DNA of 42,500 bases from the NCBI RefSeq assembly GCF_013166605.1, contig NZ_JABKKF010000017.1, forward strand, positions 1 to 42,500. Direction: 5' to 3'. Numbering within the stretch: position 1 is the stretch's first letter; each line of letters starts with the position of its first letter. The stretch is from Xylanibacter muris. GTDB taxonomy: Bacteria; Bacteroidota; Bacteroidia; Bacteroidales; Bacteroidaceae. This document shows, one piece after another, positions 7,548 through 16,653 of this stretch. The notes below the pieces were generated by a model. The model made no database searches, had not been told where the DNA came from, and saw nothing but the letters and a program-made list of their open reading frames with translations. The translations under genes and the position numbers were made by a program.

Positions 7548-8300
7548 CTATATAAGACGCATACGTAAACCTATCTCCACGGCTGCGGCAGTATTGGTAA
7601 CGCGCAGCCGCGTGAGAATATCTTGGCGGTGGCGGCTGACCGTGTTGACGGATATGGAGAGTTTGTCCGCAATCTGTTTGCTGCCTTCGCCTTTTGCCAA
7701 CAGGGAAAGAATTTCTATTTGACGGCGGCTGAGCAATCGGCTGTCAAACTGTTCCAAGCAAACGGTTTCACCGGTACGTGTGTTGATAATACAGCCTTCC
7801 ATGACTTCATTAGTTTGCGGAAAAGGTGCATAAGTACAAAGTCCTAACCATATACTGCCATTGGCATGGCAAAGCAAATATCGGGTAGTGTGGAGTACGG
7901 ATAGGGGCGGCATTCCTTGCCTTTGAAAATGAATGATGCAAGTGGCATTGAAATCGGGCTTTTGGGTTGCCGGGACAGATTCCAAGAAACGGAAAAAACG
8001 GAGTTCGAGAATATGGCGTTCCACCAATTCCTCATCGGGGATATTGTCGAACACTTCATGCTCGAAGACGGAATTCTTGTTCTCGGCATATTCCGGCAAT
8101 CCTAATGTCTGCCCGAACAGACCGGAATAAATATGGTTCACATTGTTTTGGAAATCAGAGAGGACCGCAATGCCATTGGTCGCTTGAGCGTACGCATGGG
8201 CATAGCCTTTGGCTGTTTCCAACCATTCATCCATGTCGCTTTCCGCGTTGAAATTCTGCCCTGTCAGCAGGGATTGTAATCTGTGTTCCTGTTCGTGCAT
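7548..8300 (-). CDS. LuxR-family transcriptional regulator
   Basis: A 250-residue regulator. The C-terminal 65 residues are a LuxR/NarL helix-turn-helix: LSRRQIEILSLLAKGEGSKQ, then ADKLSISVNTVSRHRQDI. The N-terminal 170 residues look like a PAS-type sensory domain (LSDFQNNVNHIYSG), the arrangement of many Bacteroidetes LuxR regulators that sense small molecules; the ligand is unknown. It is divergent from the lipoprotein gene at 8390 with 89 bp between, so it probably controls that promoter and perhaps its own. It is cargo of the mobile element, not part of the transfer machinery. The gap 7434-7547 after the relaxase is AT-rich with no feature I can support. Confidence 0.85.
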   Translation of the reverse strand: MHEQEHRLQSLLTGQNFNAESDMDEWLETAKGYAHAYAQATNGIAVLSDFQNNVNHIYSGLFGQTLGLPEYAENKNSVFEHEVFDNIPDEELVERHILELRFFRFLESVPATQKPDFNATCIIHFQRQGMPPLSVLHTTRYLLCHANGSIWLGLCTYAPFPQTNEVMEGCIINTRTGETVCLEQFDSRLLSRRQIEILSLLAKGEGSKQIADKLSISVNTVSRHRQDILTRLRVTNTAAAVEIGLRMRLI

Positions 8301-8348
8301 CCGGAAAATTGGTTATTATTCACCATTGCGGCATTGCCCTATTTTGCC

Positions 8349-8364
8349 TAATTTTGCGGCAAAA
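8349..8364 (+). promoter_or_regulatory. Promoter with overlapping palindrome for the lipoprotein gene
   Basis: A -7 box TAATTTTG (8349-8356) overlaps the perfect dyad TTTTGC-G-GCAAAA (8352-8364) in the short divergent region. A further TTTTGCC copy lies just upstream (8342-8348). A regulator bound to the dyad would block the promoter. The divergent LuxR protein is the obvious candidate, by context only. Confidence 0.5.
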
Positions 8365-8389
8365 ATACTAATAATAAACAACTTAGGCA

Positions 8390-9139
8390 ATGAAAAAGAC
8401 AATTATTTATCAGGCAATCCTTGCCGGATGCCTCACGTTGGCCGCATGCCAACCAAAAAATGAGACCACACAGAATGAAGCCGGACAAACCGGAAGCACC
8501 GATGTGGCAAGCAGAATTGCAGACTGCAAAGTCACTTTAGGCGATGTCACTTTTACCCATGCCATCAATGGCGCAGATACGTGTGTAAGCTTGCTGGCAG
8601 ACGGAGCATTGGAATTCCGTTGTGCCGAAGGACTTGATTTCTTCTGCGACCCGAACGAAGGGAAGCTGTCCAACAACACGCTGCCCGTATTGCTGATTCC
8701 TACGGACAATACCAAACCGTTCACGCTGACAGCCAAGGTAACTCCTGAATTCACCGCAGAGGGACTTTACAATGCAGCCGACCTGTTTGTGTATGTCAAT
8801 GATACGCTTTGGCAGAAACTTGCCTTCGAGCAGGACGAATATGGCAACCACCGCATCGTATCGGTACGGACACAAGGCACATCGGACGACAACAACCATG
8901 ACAAGATAGATGCCCCGTCGGTCTATATGAAAATATCTTCCGACACCCGGACTATCGCCAGCTACTATTCATTAGACAAAAAAGAGTGGCACATGGTACG
9001 TCTGTACCGTAATTACTATCCCGACCGGATTTATCTCGGTATCAGCAGCCAATGCCCGCAACGCGGCGGATGCACAAGCCGTATCGAGGAAGTCACGCTA
9101 AGCCATGACAACGTGGGCGATTTCCGTATGGGAGAATAA
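8390..9139 (+). CDS. DUF1349-family lipoprotein
   Basis: A 249-residue lipoprotein. The signal peptide ends in the lipobox LTLAAC with Cys20 as the lipidated residue, so the mature protein is membrane-anchored in the envelope. Residues from about 60 to the end form the DUF1349 beta-sandwich (concanavalin-like): LEFRCAEGLDFFCDP, PFTLTAKVTPEF, YNAADLFVYVNDTLWQKL, HRIVSVRTQGTSDD, and the terminal GCTSRIEEVTLS. Family members occur alone or with glycoside hydrolases, and their binding target is generally unknown. The gene forms a short unit with the flavodoxin gene 27 bp downstream and is divergent from the LuxR regulator, so all three probably respond to one signal. Confidence 0.85.
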   Translation: MKKTIIYQAILAGCLTLAACQPKNETTQNEAGQTGSTDVASRIADCKVTLGDVTFTHAINGADTCVSLLADGALEFRCAEGLDFFCDPNEGKLSNNTLPVLLIPTDNTKPFTLTAKVTPEFTAEGLYNAADLFVYVNDTLWQKLAFEQDEYGNHRIVSVRTQGTSDDNNHDKIDAPSVYMKISSDTRTIASYYSLDKKEWHMVRLYRNYYPDRIYLGISSQCPQRGGCTSRIEEVTLSHDNVGDFRMGE

Positions 9140-9166
9140 AAGATTTGAATAGAGAGATTAAGGAAA

Positions 9167-9712
9167 ATGGGCAAACGCATATTGATTTTGACCGGCAGTC
9201 CGCGAAAAGGCGGTAACAGTGACCTGATGGCAGACGCTTTTGCAAAGGGAGCGTCAGAGGCAGGCAACAGTGTCGTGCGGTTTGATACTGCACATAAACA
9301 TATTCAAGGTTGCAGGGCTTGCGACAACTGTTTCAGCAAGGGGAAAGCCTGTGTTTTCAATGATGATTTCAACAAACTAGCATCATTGATGGCGGAAAGT
9401 GACGCCATCGTATTCTGTACCCCTCTTTACTGGTACTCGTTTCCCACCCAAATGAAAGCTGCCATAGACAAGTTTTATTCTTTCATAATAGGCAAAAAGG
9501 ACTTGCCTGTCAAGGAGTGCATGCTTCTTTCATGCGGAGAGTTGGAAGACCCTTATGTATTTGACGGTATGGTACGCTCTTTTGAACTCATTGCACAAGA
9601 CAGGGGATGGAAAAACAGAGGCCACTATCTCGTCAACAGTGTCAGTGAGAAAGGTGCAATTTTAAATACCAACCACCTGCAAAAAGTTTATGATATGGGA
9701 AAAGGATTTTGA
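9167..9712 (+). CDS. Flavodoxin-family NAD(P)H:FMN oxidoreductase
   Basis: This 181-residue protein of the NADPH-dependent FMN reductase/flavodoxin-like fold begins with the FMN phosphate loop GSPRKGGNSDLMADAF. The middle has a CRACDNCFSKGKACVFNDDF segment typical of the iron-sulfur-flavoprotein-like or quinone reductase group, and CTPLYWYSFPTQMKAAIDKF, the usual flavin-contact motif. It should reduce a quinone, nitro or other small redox compound using NAD(P)H in the cytoplasm. It is separated from the lipoprotein gene by 27 bp and likely co-transcribed. Its substrate cannot be read from the sequence. Confidence 0.85.
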   Translation: MGKRILILTGSPRKGGNSDLMADAFAKGASEAGNSVVRFDTAHKHIQGCRACDNCFSKGKACVFNDDFNKLASLMAESDAIVFCTPLYWYSFPTQMKAAIDKFYSFIIGKKDLPVKECMLLSCGELEDPYVFDGMVRSFELIAQDRGWKNRGHYLVNSVSEKGAILNTNHLQKVYDMGKGF

Positions 9713-9783
9713 AATGTTTATTGAGAACACTATAAAAACATTTTGATGTAGTAATCACATTGGATAAAGCCACAAAGACTATG

Positions 9784-9815
9784 CAGCCCGTAAGCCGATA
9801 AAGACCTACGGGCTG
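9784..9815 (+). terminator. Hairpin between flavodoxin gene and rteA
   Basis: CAGCCCGTA (9784-9792) pairs with TACGGGCTG (9807-9815) around a 14-nt loop, followed by the short TATTATAAT. It would work as a terminator of the upstream unit or as a leader hairpin of rteA; the U-tract is weak. Confidence 0.55.
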
Positions 9816-9843
9816 TATTATAATCAATCAACAGCAGCTACCC

Positions 9844-12171
9844 ATGAAACGACATACCGCAGACACAAAACATTTCCGCACGATGATTGCCGCAGGCTAC
9901 TTGTTGGTATGCCTGTTGGCAGGAGGCATCATGTACCTGTGGCTTCAAGAATGGCAGGAACTTGAGGCATTGGATACGGAGAACAAGCAGATAAATGCTT
10001 TCCGTCAGGAGATACATCATGCCTATGCCAAGACGATAGAACTTTCCCTTTTGGGTGAAACGATATTGGAATGGGAAGACGATGATGTGCAGACCTATCA
10101 TCGTAAGCGTTTGGAGGTGGACAGTATGTTGTGCCGTTTCAAGCAATCTTACCCTACAGAGCGCATTGACAGCGTGCGCCACCTATTGGAAAGCAAGGAA
10201 CAGCATTTGCGGCAGATAATGCAAGTCCTTGACGAGCAAGAGGCCATCAATGAACGGATAGCCGAACGTGTACCCGTCATTGCATGGAAAAGTACACAGG
10301 AAGAGCCGAAGAAAGCGAAGCGCAAAGGCTTGTTCAGGCTGTTCGGTAAGAAAGAAAAGCCGGAACCCACAGCCACTACAACCATGCTCTACACACTGAA
10401 CCGTGACGTGATAGCACGACAAAAGACGCAAAGCCGCCAATTGTCCGAATACGCCGACAGCCTCGCCGCAAGGAACACGGAACTGAACCGCCAACTGCAA
10501 ACGCTCATCCACCAAATGGACAAAAAGGTACAGACAGATTTACAACGGAGGGAAGCGGAAATAACCGCCATGCGTGAACGGTCATTTATGCAGATAGGAG
10601 GTTTGACAGGTTTTGCCGTTCTCCTTTTGTTGTTTTCATATATCATCATTCACAGATATGCCAAACAAATAGGCAAATACAAGAAAGATACCTCTTCTCT
10701 GATTGGACAACTCCGTGAATCCAACAGGAAAAACGAGGAATTGATAATATCCCGAAGAAAGGCTATGCACACAATCACCCATGAACTGCGTACACCGCTG
10801 ACCGCCATACACGGTTATACGGAACTGATACGCAGCAACGGCACGGCGGAAAACAAACGCCATGCGGAAAGCGTGCTGCAAGCCTCAAAACGGATGATTA
10901 CAATACTTAATTCTCTGTTGAGTTTCTTTCGGTTGGAAAGCGGAAAAGAGAAGATGAATATCACCCCTTTCAGATTGCAAAGTATAACTGATGCACTGGA
11001 GGCGGAATTTCGACCTATGGCGGAAGTCAAGGATTTGAAACTCACCGTGGAAAATGATGCGGACGTTATCCTCATGGGTGACAGGGAGCGCATCATGCAG
11101 ATAGGCGACAACCTCTTATCCAATGCCATCAAGTACACACAAGCCGGAAGCGTTTCTTTCCGTTCAAACTACGATGGGGAAACGCTTGCCCTTATCGTTG
11201 AGGACACGGGCAGCGGCATGAACAATGAAGAACGGCAACGGGTGTTCAGGGAGTTTGAACGGCTCTCGAACGCCGCCACGCAAGACGGCTTCGGACTGGG
11301 ATTGTCCATTGTCAAACGCATCGTGGATATGATGCACGGCAAAATCCGACTGGAAAGTGAAAAAGGCAGGGGTAGCCGTTTCACAGTGGAAATACCCATG
11401 AATACGGCGGATGGCGTTTCCGATAAAGAAAAAGACTGGCAGGAAAGCCATTTTGAACGGTCATTCTCTGTCATGGTACTGGACGACAATGACATTCTTC
11501 TTTCGATGGTAAGGGATATGTACGCCTACTGTGGCATCCGTTGCGATGCGTGCGACAACACGGGCGACCTGATGGAGGCGATACGCACACGAAATTATGA
11601 TTTGCTGATTACCGACTTGAAAATGCCCGAAACGAACGGTTACGAGGTATTGGAACTGTTGCGTTCATCCGACATCGGCAACTCCAAGACCATTCCCGTA
11701 ATCGTGGCGACCGCATCCGGCAGTTGTACCGAAGAGGAATTGTTGGCACACGGTTTTACTGCCTGCCTATTCAAGCCTTTCGACATGGCGGAACTGATGG
11801 CAGTATCGGAGAAATGTGTCAAACAGAATTGTGTTACGGACAACTTGCCCGACTTCTCCTCCCTGCTCGCCTACGGCAACAAGGTGGCGATGCTGGAACG
11901 CCTGATAACCGAAACGGGAAAGGATATGCAGGTTATAAAGGAAGCCGCAAACAGAAACGACCGCAATGCGTTGGACGGACAGGTACACCGTCTGCGCAGT
12001 TCGTGGGCGGTAATCCGTGCGGACAGACCATTATGGAAACTGCATGAATTGCTCCACCGTGATGAGGAATGCTCTAATGACGAGATAAAGCGTGCCGTAG
12101 ACTCTGTATTGAAAATGGGTGACATGATTATGGAACTGGCGAGAAAGGAAAAGAAGGAGGAAGTCAGATGA
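9844..12171 (+). CDS. rteA: RteA-like hybrid sensor histidine kinase
   Basis: A 775-residue membrane hybrid kinase. Membrane segments are at about residues 14-35 and 245-267, with a helical periplasmic domain between them. The HisKA dimerisation helix has THELRTPLTAIHGY with His313 as phosphorylation site. The ATPase domain follows (NLLSNAIKYT, VEDTGSGMN, GFGLGLSIVKRIV). A receiver domain has Asp591 in LLITDLKMPE, and a C-terminal HPt-like domain has His715 in VHRLRSSW. The architecture and the coupled NtrC-type partner match RteA of CTnDOT-type conjugative transposons, which signals to RteB to turn on excision and mobilization. Unlike CTnDOT, tetQ is not upstream; the flavodoxin/lipoprotein pair is. 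The signal sensed is unknown. Confidence 0.85.
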   Translation: MKRHTADTKHFRTMIAAGYLLVCLLAGGIMYLWLQEWQELEALDTENKQINAFRQEIHHAYAKTIELSLLGETILEWEDDDVQTYHRKRLEVDSMLCRFKQSYPTERIDSVRHLLESKEQHLRQIMQVLDEQEAINERIAERVPVIAWKSTQEEPKKAKRKGLFRLFGKKEKPEPTATTTMLYTLNRDVIARQKTQSRQLSEYADSLAARNTELNRQLQTLIHQMDKKVQTDLQRREAEITAMRERSFMQIGGLTGFAVLLLLFSYIIIHRYAKQIGKYKKDTSSLIGQLRESNRKNEELIISRRKAMHTITHELRTPLTAIHGYTELIRSNGTAENKRHAESVLQASKRMITILNSLLSFFRLESGKEKMNITPFRLQSITDALEAEFRPMAEVKDLKLTVENDADVILMGDRERIMQIGDNLLSNAIKYTQAGSVSFRSNYDGETLALIVEDTGSGMNNEERQRVFREFERLSNAATQDGFGLGLSIVKRIVDMMHGKIRLESEKGRGSRFTVEIPMNTADGVSDKEKDWQESHFERSFSVMVLDDNDILLSMVRDMYAYCGIRCDACDNTGDLMEAIRTRNYDLLITDLKMPETNGYEVLELLRSSDIGNSKTIPVIVATASGSCTEEELLAHGFTACLFKPFDMAELMAVSEKCVKQNCVTDNLPDFSSLLAYGNKVAMLERLITETGKDMQVIKEAANRNDRNALDGQVHRLRSSWAVIRADRPLWKLHELLHRDEECSNDEIKRAVDSVLKMGDMIMELARKEKKEEVR

Positions 12172-13484
12172 AAGTATATGTGATTGAAGACAACCCCGTA
12201 TATAACGATTACGTCTGCAACCTGCTCAAAAAGGGAGGGTTCGATACCGTGCAGGCTTACCGCATTTCAACCGCCAAGAAACTGTTGGCAAAAGCCGATG
12301 AAGATGACATCGTACTTGCCGACCTACGCCTGCCCGATGGCGAGAGTATCGACCTGTTGCGGTGGATGCTTACTAATGGCAAACGGCAACCGTTTATCGT
12401 CATGACCGATTACGCCGAGGTACATACGGCAGTGGAGAGCATGAAACTCGGTTCTTCCGACTATATACCCAAACGGCTGGTAGAGGACAAGCTCGTTCCG
12501 CTTGTTCGTTCACTGCACAAGGTGCAAGAAAGGAAAAAGCATACTCAAATACCTATCTTCACACGTCAGGGCGAGGCATACCAAGAAATCAAGAGGCGTG
12601 TCCGCCTTGTCGCTCCCACACGGTTAAGTGTATTGATACTGGGTGAGAACGGTACGGGCAAGGAGCATATCGCACAGCATATCCACGCCCAAAGCAAGCT
12701 GTCGGACAAGCCGTTTGTCCCCGTGGATTGCGGCTCATTGTCCCCGACATTGGCGCAATCAGCCTTCTTCGGGCATAGGAAAGGGGCTTTCACGGGAGCA
12801 GACAGCGACAAGGCTGGCTACTTTGAGGAAGCTGACGGAGGTACACTCTTTTTTGACGAGGCGGGCAACCTCTCGTTGGAAACACAGCAGATGTTAATCC
12901 GTGCTATACAGGAACGCCGTTACCGTCCCATCGGTGCAAAGGAGGACAAGACCGCCAATGTGCGGATAGTGGCGGCGACCAACGAGGACTTACAGAAAGC
13001 CGTCAATGAAAAGCGTTTCCGTGAGGATTTGTTCTACCGCCTGAAAGAGTATGTGATAACCGTACCGCCATTGCGTGATTGCCAAGAAGACATACTTCCG
13101 TTGGCGGATTTCTTCCGTGAAACGGCAAACAAGGAGTTGGAACGTAATATCAAAGGTTTCAATGCCTCCGCCTGTAACGCCCTGCTCACCTATCCGTGGC
13201 CGGGCAACGTGCGTGAATTGAAACAGAAGATACAGATAGCTGTCCTCCATGCCGTACACGACATGATAACCGAGGCGGATTTGGAACTGGATGCAGAAGA
13301 AAGTCCCGTTTCGTTCTCCTTTGCGCTCAAAGACACCGGGGTGGAGAAAGAACGCATCCTGCGAGCCTTGAAGCAGGCGAACGGGAACCGCAAGGTTGCC
13401 GCCGAATTGCTCGGAATAGGACGTACAACACTCTATAATAAACTGGATGAATATGGATTGAAGTATAAATTTGAGCAATCATAG
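12168..13484 (+). CDS. rteB: RteB-like sigma-54-dependent response regulator
   Basis: A 438-residue NtrC-family activator whose ATG overlaps the rteA stop (ATGA). The receiver domain has Glu7/Asp8 and the phospho-acceptor Asp52 in LADLRLPDG. The AAA+ domain has Walker A GENGTGKE (159-166), the sigma-54 contact loop GAFTGA (about 206-211), Walker B TLFFDEAGN and the WPGNVREL sensor motif. The C-terminus is a Fis-type helix-turn-helix (ANGNRKVAAELLGIGRTTLY). In CTnDOT the homologue activates rteC and mobilization genes on other elements. Here no rteC follows: the next gene is the interrupted chromosomal gene beyond attR. Targets inside this element would need sigma-54 promoters, which I did not locate with confidence. 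Confidence 0.9.
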   Translation: MKVYVIEDNPVYNDYVCNLLKKGGFDTVQAYRISTAKKLLAKADEDDIVLADLRLPDGESIDLLRWMLTNGKRQPFIVMTDYAEVHTAVESMKLGSSDYIPKRLVEDKLVPLVRSLHKVQERKKHTQIPIFTRQGEAYQEIKRRVRLVAPTRLSVLILGENGTGKEHIAQHIHAQSKLSDKPFVPVDCGSLSPTLAQSAFFGHRKGAFTGADSDKAGYFEEADGGTLFFDEAGNLSLETQQMLIRAIQERRYRPIGAKEDKTANVRIVAATNEDLQKAVNEKRFREDLFYRLKEYVITVPPLRDCQEDILPLADFFRETANKELERNIKGFNASACNALLTYPWPGNVRELKQKIQIAVLHAVHDMITEADLELDAEESPVSFSFALKDTGVEKERILRALKQANGNRKVAAELLGIGRTTLYNKLDEYGLKYKFEQS

Positions 13485-13546
13485 CCTACAATTCGCTGAA
13501 AATGGAGGTAACGATTAAACCGGATATATTCAGTGAAGATAAAAAC

Positions 13547-13571
13547 GTCCTGTGATAAAAAATCATGGGAC
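13547..13571 (+). terminator. Probable terminator after rteB
   Basis: GTCCTGTGAT (13547-13556) pairs with ATCATGGGAC (13562-13571), including two G-U pairs, around a 5-A loop, followed by ATTTTGATGTGTTT. It lies 63 bp after the rteB stop. Confidence 0.55.
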
Positions 13572-13598
13572 ATTTTGATGTGTTTCTGATTTTTATTG

Positions 13599-13676
13599 CT
13601 ACTTTTGCATCAAGACGAGTGACATTGATAGCAACTCACAGCAAAGCGCAGAAACAGACACGGTTGCCAACTCGTT
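13599..13676. promoter_or_regulatory. Right-end region: -7-like box and candidate arm sites
   Basis: TACTTTTG (13600-13607) fits the -7 consensus but is followed by no recognisable gene. ACGAGT (13615-13620) and AACTCGTT (13669-13676) repeat the motif pair next to int at the left end. The remaining sequence to attR is AT-rich; a 67-codon reading here is not supported as a gene. Confidence 0.35.
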
Positions 13677-13740
13677 ACCTCAATTTTATTCTTCCTTTCA
13701 AATCTCTTATAAATAAAGAGGTTATAAAAGTCTTCCAGAA

Positions 13741-13753
13741 TTACGGTAAATCT
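13741..13753 (+). repeat. attR core: 13-bp direct repeat
   Basis: The second copy of TTACGGTAAATCT, identical to 1376-1388. It is read as ..T-V-N-L.. in the frame of the barrel gene that continues to the right. Upstream of it the frame soon meets a stop (TAA 13725-13727), showing that the native 5' end is not here. Confidence 0.75.
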
Positions 13754-16630
13754 TTTTGCACAAAGTGATAGGGTTACTATTATATCACATGTAGTGAATG
13801 TGTTTACAAAAAGACCTATTGTCGATGCAAAAGTAGAACTGCTAACTAAGGACAGTACCGTGATAGGAACGGTGGAGAAAACATTTAATGTAAATCAACG
13901 CGAAGGAGGCTTCGTGTTCGAGCTGGACTCGCTGGGTCAATATATCCTGTGTTGTACTCATCCGGAATATGAAGATGCTTACAGCAACTTCGAGGTGAAG
14001 CGGTTTTACAAGCATCAGAAGTACATGATTCTGTCAGCCACAGCTATGCAGAGAAAGCAGCCCAAACAGCAAAGTGATGATTTGGCATACGAGCATACAC
14101 TAAATGAAGTTGTAGTAAAAGCAACTAAAGTGAAATTTTTCCTGAAGAATGACACTATAGTATATAATGCAGACGCCTTCAATATCCCCGAAGGAAGTAT
14201 GCTTGAAGATTTAATCCGCCAGTTGCCAGGAGTCAACATGGACGAAAACGGACAGATTTCGGTCAACGGACGTAAGGTGGACGAATTGCTGTTGAATGGC
14301 AAGGACTTCTTCAACAAAGATCGCAAACTGATTCTTGACAATCTTCCTTATTTCATGGTAGATAAAGTGAAGGTATACGAGAAGCCGACAGATTTGCAAC
14401 GGATGTTGGGCGACACGCTAACCAACAAGAATTACGCGATGGACATCGGCCTGAAACGTAAATACCAGGATGGGTATATAGCCAATGTCGAGGCTGGCCA
14501 TGGCTCTGAGAGCCGTTATTTAGGTCGTTTGTTTGCCATGCGTTATACTCCCAATTCGCGCCTGTCGGTATTCGCCAACACGAACAACCTGAGTGATAAC
14601 CGTAAGCCAGGAAACAACGGTAATTGGTCGCCTTTGATGCAGCCTCGCAGCTTATCTACGAGGCAGTCGGCAGGAATGGACTACAATATAGAAGATGCCG
14701 CAGGACGATATGTCGCCAGTGGTGACGTTACATTCAATCATCAGAAGAACGAACAGGAAACCACAACTACAACCGAGAACTTTCTTACAGGAGGTAATAC
14801 TTACAGCAAAGGATTCCGTATGGGAAAAAGCTACAGCACAAACCTGGCGACCAGCCACAGGTTTGAATGGAAAAAGAATTGGGGCTATAGGACATCTTTT
14901 GCGCCGACTTTCAATTATCATAAATATAATAATGCATATAATAATGCTACAGCTTTGTTGAGTGAAGACATGTTCGGTGCTTATGGTAAGGCGTGGATGG
15001 ATAGCATAGCCTCGCCAGCCCTGGGCGCAATGCTCCGTAAATATTCTATTAACAGGGTTTTGAACAATACCAAAGGTGAGGGACGCAATTGGAATGCAGG
15101 TTTAAAGATGGATCAGGTCGTGTCGTTCAAGCACATGGATAACAACTACCTTTATTTATGGGCAAATGTAGCTTTTGACGATGCAAGAAACAAAGCGTTT
15201 GACCATTATACGTTGCAGACTTTGAGTACAGAAACAACAGACTACCGCAACAGGTATAATCAAAACGAAAACCACGGTCATGAAGTCACAATAAAGGTAG
15301 AAGACTATATACGTTTGCAGGAAAAGACCGGAAAGAACAATATCAGGTTAGTGCCCTTATAAACCCTTACACAGAATTCACGCACTACAAACCGCTCACT
15401 TTACTTACTCCACACAATACTAGGCTGGGGATATGAGTCGGGTAGCGAATTAGGTGCCTTGCCCTCTGTAGAGGATTTGGAAAATGCTTTGGACAGGGAC
15501 AATTCCACACATTATCAGCTTACGAACTACATTCAAGAGCCACAGTTAAGATTAAATATGCCAGTCGGGTGAATGATAGTACGGAAATAGGGCTCAACAT
15601 CCAACTGCCAGTTAGGATTGAGCATAATAGGATGCACTACACCCAGATTGCCACAGATACAACTTTCTGCAGAAACACAACAATGTTCACACCGCGCATT
15701 ACCTTTCAGAAAGCCAGTGTCAACAGGTCTACACATTACGAGTTCAATATGGAATATTCACTCAATATGTCTGCTCCGGCAATGCTGCATCTTGTCAGAC
15801 GTACAGATAATAGTAATCCGTTGCACATCGTACAGAGCGGAAAGCCGCTTAAGAACGAACTGAAGCACGACCTGCTCGTAAATTACCGTAGTAATCTGCA
15901 AAAACAATGTATGTATAACCTGAATGCAGGGGTTACGGTAAAGCAGAATACGTTGACCATGGAGAGCATTTATGACCGCACAACAGGTGTAAGAACGGTA
16001 AGTCCGGGAACAATAAACGGGAACTGGGATGCCGGTATCGGTGGCTCTTTTTCCATGCCATTAGACAAGGCTAAGAAAATAACATTGGAAAACAACAACT
16101 CAATGGGGTATGACAATAGTGTTGACCGAATAGGAACTGAGAAGACCAATGGAACGGTTCGCAGTGTGGTAAAAACCGCATACTACAATGGCACATTGAA
16201 ATTAAACTATAGGCCAACTGACAAATTCACGATTAATGCTGTCGGCAATATACATTTGCGTAACTCATATAGTGATATAGAGGATTTTACAACAATTAAA
16301 GCCCGGGATTTTGATTATGGTTTGGCATTTAGTGCACAATTGCCTTACAAGTTCCAGATAAGCACAGATATTACCATGTACAGCCGCCGTGGTTACAACG
16401 ACTCAAACATGAACACAGATGATTTTGTATGGAACGCGCGTCTGACACGCACATTCATAAAAGGCTCGTTGGTATGTATGCTTGACGGCTTTGACATCCT
16501 TGGCCAGCTATCCAACATCCGCCGCACTCTGAATGCGCAAGCGAGAGTGGAAACATGGTACAACGTAACACCACGCTATATCATGCTGCATGTAGCTTAC
16601 CGTTTTAACAAGCAACCGAAGAAAAACTGA
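13741..16630 (+). pseudogene. Outer-membrane beta-barrel protein (PF14905-like), 5' end displaced and frameshifted
   Basis: This is the main body of a TonB-receptor-like outer-membrane barrel of the Outer_membrane_beta-barrel family. It has an N-terminal carboxypeptidase-regulatory-like segment (VFTKRPIVDAKVELL), a plug-like region (LNEVVVKATKVKFFLKND, then LEDLIRQLPGVNMDENGQ and VDELLLNGKDFF) and many barrel strands ending VAYRFNKQPKKN. The start codon and most of the signal peptide lie at 1336-1375, across the mobile element. Further damage is inside: the frame stops at 15360-15362, while the likely true path changes frame near 15345 (EQYQVSALINPYTEF), again near 15400 (LGWGYESGSELGALPS), and near 15560 (YASRVNDSTEIGL), then runs open to 16630. 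With several lesions it is non-functional. Its neighbour, a radical-SAM maturase, suggests a former role in export or handling of a modified peptide. Confidence 0.85.
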
Positions 16631-16653
16631 TTATAATATTAGAATATACAAAC

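Larger units (their letters stand above)
1376..13753 (+). mobile_element. Integrated mobilizable element (tyrosine integrase, MobC/relaxase, RteA/RteB)
   Basis: The element is bounded by the identical 13-mers 1376-1388 and 13741-13753, about 12.4 kb apart, and interrupts the signal-peptide codons of a chromosomal gene. It starts with the integrase about 255 bp inside the left end and ends with rteA-rteB near the right end. Order: int, RhuM-like gene, terminator, primase-helicase, repeat cluster, Toprim primase, oriT candidate, mobC, relaxase, luxR-type regulator (reverse), lipoprotein, flavodoxin, rteA, rteB. Base composition is visibly more GC-rich than either flank. No type IV secretion (tra) genes are present, so it is mobilizable rather than self-transmissible, or a deletion remnant of a larger conjugative transposon. 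Confidence 0.85.

Noticed and set aside
13565..13768. Small gene of 67 codons near the right end
   Set aside because: It crosses attR and a terminator, and has no family resemblance or start context.
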